Source of the DNA: an uncultured Lachnospiraceae bacterium
GTDB taxonomy: Bacteria; Bacillota; Clostridia; Lachnospirales; Lachnospiraceae
Length of the DNA: 20,640 nt
Reading direction: 5' to 3'
NCBI GenBank assembly: GCA_900553305.1
Contig: USDI01000018.1
Location: 1 to 20,640 of the forward strand
Shown: in pieces, positions 15,664-20,640 of the stretch
Layout: the number at the start of each line of letters is the position of its first letter
Position numbering within the stretch: position 1 is the first letter of the stretch
Translations under genes and position numbers: made by a program
The notes under the pieces: model-generated
Databases searched by the model: none
The model's input: only the letters and a program-made list of their open reading frames with translations
What the model was told of the DNA's origin: nothing

Positions 15664-17069
15664 TTTACGCCCTCACGTGTATCTTCCAGAACAATGCCCT
15701 TTTGTAACAATTCCTCACGAATGGCATCTGCTTTTGCGAAATCTTTTGCCTTCTTTGCTTCCTTACGTTCTGCAATCTTTGCCTCAATGTAGCTTACCAG
15801 CTCCGCATCCACATCGTCCGCTTTCTCTTCTGCCTTTTCACCATCAAAAAGACCTAAGGAAAGAACCTCATCAAAGCTTGCCACCAGCTTACGCTTCGTT
15901 ACATCGTTGCAGTCTGCCTTTAACAGATCATACAGTACGGTAATTGCCATTGATGTATTTAAGTCGTTGCAGAGCGCATCTTCAAATTTACGACGGTATT
16001 CTGTGTAAACAGCCTCATCCACTTCTCCTTCTTTGGAAAGTCCGGCAATCTTCTTAAGGAGCTTTTCATAAGCAGACTTCACATTGTCCATTACTTCATA
16101 AGAAAATTCCAACGGCTTCCGGTAATGGGACTGTAAGCAGAACATACGGTAAACCAGCGGATTATAGCCCTTGCTTTCGAGTAAGGATACCGTCAGGAAG
16201 TCCCCCTTTGACTTACTCATCTTACCGGACTTGTCATTTAAGTGATGTACATGGAACCAGTAGTTACACCATTTATGTCCAAGGTAGGACTCACTCTGCG
16301 CAATCTCATTCGTATGATGTGGGAAAATGTTATCCACGCCGCCGCAATGGATGTCCATATATTCTCCAAGATGCTTCATGCTGATGCAGGAGCATTCAAT
16401 ATGCCATCCCGGGTAGCCAACACCCCACGGGCTGTCCCATTTGAGTGCCTGATCTTCAAACTTGGATTTCGTAAACCATAAAACGAAATCGTTCTTATTT
16501 TTCTTATTTTCATCCTCGGTAACATCGTCACGCACGCCAACCAAAAGCTCGTTCTCACTCTGGGTATTAAATACATAGTATTCCTTAAGCTTTGAGGTAT
16601 CGAAATACACATTTCCTCCGGCTACATAGGCATAGCCCTTCTCCAATAAAACCTCAATCATATGGATAAACTCATCAATACAGTTCGTTGCAGGCTCCAC
16701 TACATCCGGACGCTTGATATTCAGCTTCCTGCAGTCTTCAAAAAAGGCGTCGGTATAGAACTTCGCAATTTCCATAACTGTCTTGTGCTCACGCTTCGCC
16801 CCTTTTAACATCTTATCTTCACCGGTATCGGCATCGGAAGAAAGATGGCCGACATCCGTGATATTCATCACACGCTTTACATCATATCCCAGATAACGCA
16901 GAGTCTTTTCCAGTACATCCTCCATAATGTAACTGCGCAGGTTTCCGATATGTGCAAAATGATACACGGTCGGTCCGCAGGTATACATTGCAATTTTGCC
17001 ATCCACATTGGGGATCACTGTTTCTACTTTCTTCGTTAATGTGTTGTAAAAGGAAAATCTATTCTCCAT
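15648..17069 (-). CDS. cysS: Cysteinyl-tRNA synthetase
   Basis: A 473-residue class I aminoacyl-tRNA synthetase that charges tRNA-Cys. Signatures: MYTCGPTVYHFAHIGNLRSY with the HIGH-type motif HIGN (40-43), zinc ligands Cys31, Cys226, His251 and Glu255, PGWHIECSCISMKHLG, and KMSKSKG (283-289). The C-terminal DALR and anticodon-binding parts follow, ending in DTREGVKWKMA. Length is normal. A strong site (AAAGGAGGAGAGG) precedes ATG. It overlaps cysE by 11 nt and mrnC by 16 nt. Expression is expected to follow the cysteine T-box upstream of cysE. Confidence 0.97.
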   Translation of the reverse strand: MENRFSFYNTLTKKVETVIPNVDGKIAMYTCGPTVYHFAHIGNLRSYIMEDVLEKTLRYLGYDVKRVMNITDVGHLSSDADTGEDKMLKGAKREHKTVMEIAKFYTDAFFEDCRKLNIKRPDVVEPATNCIDEFIHMIEVLLEKGYAYVAGGNVYFDTSKLKEYYVFNTQSENELLVGVRDDVTEDENKKNKNDFVLWFTKSKFEDQALKWDSPWGVGYPGWHIECSCISMKHLGEYMDIHCGGVDNIFPHHTNEIAQSESYLGHKWCNYWFHVHHLNDKSGKMSKSKGDFLTVSLLESKGYNPLVYRMFCLQSHYRKPLEFSYEVMDNVKSAYEKLLKKIAGLSKEGEVDEAVYTEYRRKFEDALCNDLNTSMAITVLYDLLKADCNDVTKRKLVASFDEVLSLGLFDGEKAEEKADDVDAELVSYIEAKIAERKEAKKAKDFAKADAIREELLQKGIVLEDTREGVKWKMA

Positions 17070-17718
17070 CTTTCCTCTCCTCCTTTAATTGTCTGAGTTC
17101 TATTTCCATCTGCTGCATCCTTTTACGCAGCATGGCCAGTTCTTCTTTTACCGGATCCGGCAAATGGATCTGGTCCAGTTCTTCCTGCGGAAGTCTCTGG
17201 TTATTCCGCTTCACCACATGCCCCGGGACACCGACTACGGTGGAATTCGGCGGCACCTCTTCCAAAACAACCGATCCGGCTCCGATCTTGGAATTGTCCC
17301 CGATCGTAAAGGATCCCAGGATCTTGGCACCGGCACTGATCATTACATTATTTCCGATCGTCGGATGTCTCTTTCCCTGCTCCTTACCGGTTCCTCCAAG
17401 GGTTACCCCCTGATACAGGGTCACGTTGTCGCCAATAATCGCTGTTTCTCCGATAATAACGCCATTTCCGTGATCGATGAAAAAGCCTTTGCCAATCTGT
17501 GCTCCCGGATGAATCTCAATTCCGGTCTTACGCACACCGCGTTGGGAAATCCATCTTGCCCAGAAATAATGTCCCTTTTTATAAAGCTTATGTGCCAGCC
17601 GGTAATGCAGCATCACCTTAAAGCTCGGATACAACAGCACCTCCATACTGGAATGAATGGCCGGATCACGTTCTCTTATGATCCGGATTTCTTCTTTAAT
17701 TTTGCTGATGATTCCCAT
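17059..17718 (-). CDS. cysE: Serine O-acetyltransferase
   Basis: A 219-residue enzyme that makes O-acetylserine from serine and acetyl-CoA, the first step of cysteine synthesis. It has a short N-terminal helical part (DPAIHSSMEVLLYPSFKVMLHYRLAH), typical of the Gram-positive (EpsC-like) short form, and then a left-handed beta-helix of hexapeptide repeats. Conserved active-site stretches are IHPGAQIGKGFFIDHGNGV (69-87) and LGGTGKEQGKRHPTIG (107-122). The C-terminal part (about 180-219) is an extra charged helix. GGAG lies 5 nt before ATG. It is the first gene after the T-box, so it shares control with cysS. Confidence 0.96.
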   Translation of the reverse strand: MGIISKIKEEIRIIRERDPAIHSSMEVLLYPSFKVMLHYRLAHKLYKKGHYFWARWISQRGVRKTGIEIHPGAQIGKGFFIDHGNGVIIGETAIIGDNVTLYQGVTLGGTGKEQGKRHPTIGNNVMISAGAKILGSFTIGDNSKIGAGSVVLEEVPPNSTVVGVPGHVVKRNNQRLPQEELDQIHLPDPVKEELAMLRKRMQQMEIELRQLKEERKDGE

Positions 17719-17741
17719 AACTGCTCCATTTCCTGTAAAAT

Positions 17742-18000
17742 CCTATAAAATAAGAAACGGAATATTCCATCTACAGAGACGAAATATTCCGCGGTTCCAC
17801 TCTACTTAAAGACGATAACGTCTTTCCCTTACAGTCGATAACGTGACCAGACGTGCCGGGATACCGGAAGATGCTTCTTCGTTCTCCCTGCAGACTCCGG
17901 AGTGCACTTTCCGTTCCCAGAAAGTAAAAGCTGCTTGCAGCCAATGACAGCTTCTCTCTGTTACCTCTTGATTACGGTACTCTTCTCCATCATAGTCGTT
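17742..18000 (-). promoter_or_regulatory. Cysteine T-box riboswitch upstream of cysE-cysS
   Basis: A full T-box leader. The Stem I base is GACT/AGTC (5' strand near 17994-17997). Then come GATGGAGAAGAGTA (S-turn AGTA), AGAGAG and a terminal-loop region. The specifier TGC (17904-17906) is placed just before ACTCCGGAG and reads Cys. Stem II pairs GGGA/TCCC around GAAG/CTTC. Stem III is AAAGACG-TTAT-CGTCTTT (17808-17825). The T-box AGAGTGGAACCGCG is at 17790-17803. The bulge UGGA would pair with UCCA, and tRNA-Cys has U at position 73, so the bulge and specifier agree. Uncharged tRNA-Cys should favour the antiterminator and switch on cysE-cysS and downstream genes. Confidence 0.95.
17745..17790 (-). 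terminator. T-box terminator
   Basis: The stem pairs 17782-17790 with 17758-17766 (GGAATATT/AATATTCC core) and continues inward with TCGTC/GATGG (wobble pairs) around a TCTGTA loop. TTTCTTATTTT follows. Its 5' side overlaps the end of the T-box sequence, as needed for competition with the antiterminator. Confidence 0.9.
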
Positions 18001-18056
18001 TTCTGTTTATTTCCTGCAACTGCTCCCTATCTTCACAGTTACCTTAGCTACTATAT

Positions 18057-18085
18057 AGAATATGCAACTTTTGAGGTTTTGTCAA
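18057..18085 (-). promoter_or_regulatory. cysE operon promoter
   Basis: TTGACA (18080-18085), 17 nt, TATTCT (18057-18062). The start would be near 18050, giving a leader of about 330 nt that contains the T-box. Between start and Stem I there is one extra hairpin, GTAACTG/CAGTTGC (18036-18042 with 18016-18022). Confidence 0.85.
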
Positions 18086-18121
18086 CCGTCAGACCTCCAA
18101 GTTATTCAATGAATTTGATCT

Positions 18122-18137
18122 GGCAGCTTATGAATGG
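18122..18137 (+). repeat. Partial copy of one arm of the structured element
   Basis: These 16 bases (GGCAGCTTATGAATGG) are identical to 18899-18914 in the structured element upstream of ispF, and the next 15 or so bases are loosely similar (CATGACAGAACTT beside GTATGGCCGAACTGTT). This suggests a decayed or truncated second copy, in direct orientation, just downstream of ispF. The left arm of the full element is not seen here. Confidence 0.55.
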
Positions 18138-18156
18138 CATGACAGAACTTCTCTCA

Positions 18157-18699
18157 TCACACTGTCTTCGGACATCCACCACAGCCGGCGCAGCCGCGCT
18201 GCATCACATCCTCACTCTGCAGTCCGAGAGGTGTTGTCAGCAGACAGATTGCCTGGGAAGAAATGCCCTCCCCGCTTCCGGTAAAACCAAGGCCTTCCTC
18301 CGTCGTTGCCTTGACATTGACCTGGGACAGGTCAATATGAAGCGTATTTGCAATATTCTCCCGCATTGTATCAATATAGGGGCGCATCTTCGGTGCCTGT
18401 GCAATAATGGTCGCATCAATGTTTTCAATGAGGAAATAATGCTCCTCCAAAAGCGCTCCTACATGTTCTAACAGCTTTAAAGATGAAATTCCTTTATAAG
18501 CAGGATCCGTGTCCGGAAAATGCTTGCCGATATCACCAAGTGCCGCTGCCCCAAGCAGCGCATCCATAATGGCATGCAACAGCACGTCCGCATCCGAATG
18601 TCCGAGCAGTCCCTTTTCATAAGGAATCTCGACACCGCCAATAATCAGCTTCCGCCCTTCTGTCAGTTTGTGTACATCATAACCCATACCGATTCTCAT
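18157..18699 (-). CDS. ispF: 2-C-methyl-D-erythritol 2,4-cyclodiphosphate synthase
   Basis: A 180-residue enzyme of the non-mevalonate isoprenoid pathway, converting CDP-ME 2-phosphate to the cyclic diphosphate with loss of CMP. Zinc ligands Asp8, His10 (GYDVHKL) and His42 are present. So are HSDADVLLHAIMDAL, GDIGKHFPDTDPAYKG and the CDP-binding KATTEEGLGFTGSGEGI. The family is usually about 155-162 residues. Here about 20 more follow the normal end (AICLLT), closing with GCAGCGGCPKTV (Cys170, Cys173, Cys176). The ribosome binding site AGGAGG is 13 nt from ATG, long but with no other start available. No ispD is adjacent. It is divergent from the DHH gene and upstream of the T-box operon. Confidence 0.96.
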   Translation of the reverse strand: MRIGMGYDVHKLTEGRKLIIGGVEIPYEKGLLGHSDADVLLHAIMDALLGAAALGDIGKHFPDTDPAYKGISSLKLLEHVGALLEEHYFLIENIDATIIAQAPKMRPYIDTMRENIANTLHIDLSQVNVKATTEEGLGFTGSGEGISSQAICLLTTPLGLQSEDVMQRGCAGCGGCPKTV

Positions 18700-18744
18700 A
18701 TCGTTATTGTTTCCTCCTGTAATTCTTTTATTCTGTAATTTCTA

Positions 18745-18970
18745 GTAACAGTTCAGCCATGCAGAAATGATTGTGTAAGATGGACGTGGGAGCTTGCTCA
18801 CTAAGGGCAGCTTATACCATCATTTCTATAGGGCGGACGCCCGGCATGAAATAAGTTGCCGGAAAGCACGTATATTTGTTAGCCAATCTGTACAATCCGG
18901 CAGCTTATGAATGGGTATGGCCGAACTGTTACCCTAATCTGTGTTACAGTTCAGCATACCATTTCTTTTT
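18745..18970. repeat. Structured element of nested inverted repeats between ispF and the DHH gene
   Basis: The outer arms 18745-18760 and 18917-18932 pair in 15 of 16 positions. Enclosed are arm A (18763-18779 with 18811-18827; 15 pairs plus one wobble and one mismatch), a small GGGC-GGAC-GCCC hairpin (18831-18841) and arm C (18845-18862 with 18897-18913; a 12-bp uninterrupted core). The right outer arm can instead pair with 18941-18962. GGCAGCTTAT occurs in both arm A (18806) and arm C (18899). There is no ORF inside. It accounts for most of the 314-bp gap 18700-19013. It could be a MITE-like interspersed repeat or a structured RNA; the strand is not decided, since wobble pairs favour different strands in different arms. 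Confidence 0.75.
18911..18970 (+). terminator. Terminator-like hairpin at the end of the structured element
   Basis: 18911-18932 pairs with 18941-18962 in about 18 pairs, with two bulged G and two mismatches, followed by TTTCTTTTT. On the plus strand this has the form of an intrinsic terminator. Its 5' half is also the right arm of the element's outer stem, so the two folds exclude each other. No clear plus-strand promoter was found upstream of 18745. Confidence 0.55.
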
Positions 18971-18981
18971 CGATTTGTATA

Positions 18982-18990
18982 TGATATGAT
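18982..18990 (+). promoter_or_regulatory. Possible promoter of the DHH gene (extended -10)
   Basis: TGATATGAT (18982-18990) is an extended -10 candidate; the -35 position (TTTCTT, 18962-18967) is poor. The start would be near 18997, after the terminator-like hairpin, so the DHH gene would not depend on read-through. The ribosome binding site GGGAG lies 6 nt before ATG at 19014. Confidence 0.45.
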
Positions 18991-19013
18991 GGAGTTATTG
19001 AAGGGAGATTTCT

Positions 19014-20513
19014 ATGCAATTACGTGATTTTTTATCCTATGAGGAAATCTATATCCAATGCCACGACAGTCCGGATGCCGATGCACTGGCTTCCGGCTTT
19101 GGATTGTACACCTATTTTCGGAATCATGGCATCAAAACCCATTTGATTTATACCGGAAGATTCCGCATCCAGAAGACCAACCTGGTTCTGATGGTGGAGA
19201 AGTTACACATTCCGATTGAATACGTGGAGGAAGACGCCCTGCATCTGACCGATGAACTTCTGCTTACCGTAGACAGTCAGTATGGAGCCGGAAATATCAC
19301 GAAGATCCCTGCGGAACACATCGGAATCATCGATCACCATCAAATTGAAATCCATGGGATTCCGGATTCACTGATCTTAAGCAATTTCGGGAGCTGTTCC
19401 ACGGTGGTCTGGAAGCTTCTTTGTGAAGAACAGCTCGATCCCAATGATTATCCGGATCTTGCAACCGCCCTTTATTATGGGCTTTACAGCGATACCCAGC
19501 AGTTTACCGAAGTGCACAATCCGGCAGATAAGGATATGCACGATGCATTAAAATATCGCAATGATGTCTTTTCCTTATTAAGAAATTCCAACATTTCTTC
19601 CGCTGAACTGGAAATTGCCGCAATCGCAATTCTGCGTGCGGTTCATAATAAAGAAAAACGCTATTCCCTCATCAAGTCCGAGCCCTGTGATCCCAACATC
19701 TTAGGTCTGATCAGTGACCTTTGTATTCAGGTTGACAGCGCCGATCTCTGTGTCGTTTATAATGAACTTCCCGACGGAATGAAGTTCTCCGTACGCAGCT
19801 GCACCAAGGAAACCAAGGCCTGCGATCTGGCAGCATATCTTGCAAGAAAAATCGGCTCCGGCGGCGGGCATCTGGAAAAGTCCGGCGGTTTCATCAACCG
19901 GTGGTTATACGAAAGTAAATATGGCTCTTTGCGCACCGAGGATTATTTTTCCATGCAGATTCAGAACTATCTCAACAGCTTCGACATTTTAAATGCCAGA
20001 ACAAGCCATGTTGATCTGTCCCGTATGAAGACCTATCGTCGTAAACGGCTTCCGATCGGTTATGTTGTGCCTGCACAGGTTCTTCCTTCCAAAACTCCGA
20101 TTACCATCCGTACCATCGAAGGTGATCTTGACCTGATTATTTCCGGTCAGACCTATATTATGATTGACCTGCAGGGAAAGGTATGCGTAAAATCCAAAGA
20201 AGAGTTTGATAAATGCTATCTGCCAACCACGGACGCTTACCACCCCAGGGCACTTTACCTGCCGACCATGAAAAACCGCCTGACCGGCACGCAGATCAGC
20301 TTATCGGGATACATCCACTCCTGTATTCCATTGGAAACGACCATCGTTCAGGCTTATCCGCTTGAAAGAGCCTGTAAGGTATTCCCTCTGTGGGATGAAG
20401 AAAAATATCTGCTTGGTAATATCGGCGACTATCTTGCCGTGCTGAAAGATCAGCCGGATGACCTGTTTATTGTGGAAAAGGAAGTCTTTGAACAGACTTA
20501 TGAATTAATTTAA
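19014..20513 (+). CDS. DHH-family phosphoesterase with extra C-terminal domain
   Basis: A 499-residue cytoplasmic protein of the DHH/DHHA1 family, which includes oligoribonuclease NrnA and cyclic-dinucleotide phosphodiesterases. Motif I is CHDSPDADALASG (His17, Asp18, Asp21, Asp23), motif II Asp87 in TVDSQYG, motif III IIDHHQ (107-109) and motif IV YYGLYSDTQQF (Asp160). The DHHA1 domain ends in GSGGGHLEKSGGF (281-293). So the Mn2+-dependent phosphodiesterase site looks complete. NrnA-type proteins are about 310-340 residues; here about 165 more follow (335-499), with GDYLAVLKDQPDDLFIVE and EVFEQTYE near the end, a domain I cannot name with confidence. No membrane segment is present, so it is not the GdpP type. 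It is divergent from ispF and ends at a strong terminator. The substrate may be nano-RNA, pAp or a cyclic dinucleotide. Confidence 0.88.
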   Translation: MQLRDFLSYEEIYIQCHDSPDADALASGFGLYTYFRNHGIKTHLIYTGRFRIQKTNLVLMVEKLHIPIEYVEEDALHLTDELLLTVDSQYGAGNITKIPAEHIGIIDHHQIEIHGIPDSLILSNFGSCSTVVWKLLCEEQLDPNDYPDLATALYYGLYSDTQQFTEVHNPADKDMHDALKYRNDVFSLLRNSNISSAELEIAAIAILRAVHNKEKRYSLIKSEPCDPNILGLISDLCIQVDSADLCVVYNELPDGMKFSVRSCTKETKACDLAAYLARKIGSGGGHLEKSGGFINRWLYESKYGSLRTEDYFSMQIQNYLNSFDILNARTSHVDLSRMKTYRRKRLPIGYVVPAQVLPSKTPITIRTIEGDLDLIISGQTYIMIDLQGKVCVKSKEEFDKCYLPTTDAYHPRALYLPTMKNRLTGTQISLSGYIHSCIPLETTIVQAYPLERACKVFPLWDEEKYLLGNIGDYLAVLKDQPDDLFIVEKEVFEQTYELI

Positions 20514-20523
20514 AATATAAAAC

Positions 20524-20549
20524 AAAAAAGATCCAAAAGGATCTTTTTT
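20524..20549. terminator. Bidirectional terminator between the DHH gene and tRNA-Met
   Basis: An 11-bp perfect stem of AAAAAAGATCC and GGATCTTTTTT (20524-20534 with 20539-20549) with an AAAA loop. It has a T-run at the 3' side on both strands, so it can end the DHH transcript and the convergent tRNA-Met transcript. Confidence 0.92.
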
Positions 20550-20559
20550 ATTAGCTTAA

Positions 20560-20633
20560 TAGCGAGAGAGAGACTTGAACTCTCAACCTCCCGGGTATGA
20601 ACCGGACGCTCTAGCCAGTTGAGCCATCTCGCC
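20560..20633 (-). tRNA. tRNA-Met (anticodon CAT, elongator)
   Basis: A 74-nt cloverleaf. The acceptor GGCGAGA/TCTCGCT has a G1-U72 wobble, and the discriminator is A. The D-arm is GCTC/GAGC. The anticodon stem TCCGG/CCGGG encloses the loop TTCATAC. The T-arm GAGAG-TTCAAGT-CTCTC is complete. The G1 start and the absence of three G-C pairs beside the loop rule out initiator tRNA. The TTCATAC loop fits elongator Met better than the lysidine-modified Ile tRNA. CCA is not encoded. The promoter is beyond the window edge. Confidence 0.92.
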
Positions 20634-20640
20634 ATATTTT

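Noticed and set aside
17089..17748. 219-residue plus-strand frame opposite cysE
   Set aside because: Mirrors the cysE reading frame and has no protein-like features; cysE is certain.
17902..18471. 189-residue plus-strand frame across the T-box leader and ispF
   Set aside because: Runs antisense to the T-box, the promoter and the ispF coding region; no motif.
18763..18842. tRNA-like gene inside the structured element
   Set aside because: Arm lengths and loops do not fit a tRNA: no T-loop consensus, no 7-bp acceptor with 3' discriminator.
18745..18970. Insertion sequence
   Set aside because: Inverted repeats are present but there is no ORF for a transposase and no target-site duplication that I could identify.
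20560..20633. tRNA-Ile2 (CAT, lysidine-modified)
   Set aside because: The anticodon loop TTCATAC and the GGC-type acceptor fit elongator Met better; only a tilS-recognition comparison could settle it fully.

Overview
The window looks like a chromosomal segment of a spore-forming Firmicute of the class Clostridia, most likely the family Lachnospiraceae. The grounds are the mid-range GC content, strong AAAGGAGG-type ribosome binding sites, a SigH-type sigma factor, T-box control of cysteine genes, and protein sequences resembling that family. The family call is an inference; the genus cannot be fixed by eye. No transposase, integrase, phage gene, CRISPR array or rRNA was seen.

Layout. At the left edge, on the minus strand, lie mgtE (Mg2+ channel) and, upstream of it, a YigZ/IMPACT-family gene. 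mgtE has its own promoter and a leader that seems to carry a 37-codon ORF overlapping its start. On the plus strand follows a large class A penicillin-binding protein with a strong terminator. Then, on the minus strand, comes a small papain/C39-fold protein, divergent from a solitary tRNA-Thr(GGT). Next is a decayed, internally deleted gene for a DUF5703-type glycoside hydrolase, and a 1408-residue RND-family permease with a roughly 360-residue coiled-coil insertion and its own near-consensus promoter.

The region 12.1-18.7 kb, all minus strand, is a version of the cluster known from Bacillus subtilis (ispF, gltX, cysE, cysS, mrnC, rlmB, rae1/yacP, sigH). Here gltX is absent, and the rae1 position is taken by a membrane-anchored SGNH/GDSL hydrolase whose end overlaps the sigH start. 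A complete cysteine T-box leader (specifier UGC, UGGA bulge) precedes cysE-cysS-mrnC-rlmB, so cysteine synthesis and charging, and probably the RNA-processing genes behind them, respond to uncharged tRNA-Cys. ispF lies upstream as a separate unit.

Between ispF and a divergent DHH-family phosphoesterase gene is a 225-bp block of nested inverted repeats. It can fold as a closed multi-arm structure or, mutually exclusively, as a terminator hairpin. A partial copy of one arm lies downstream of ispF, so it may be an interspersed structured repeat or an RNA element. The window ends with a shared bidirectional terminator and a tRNA-Met(CAT) on the minus strand.

Most of the window is housekeeping. 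The parts most worth a second look are the mgtE leader ORF, the structured element at 18.75-18.97 kb, the RND coiled-coil insertion, the SGNH protein in the sigH cluster, and the Cys-cluster tail on IspF.
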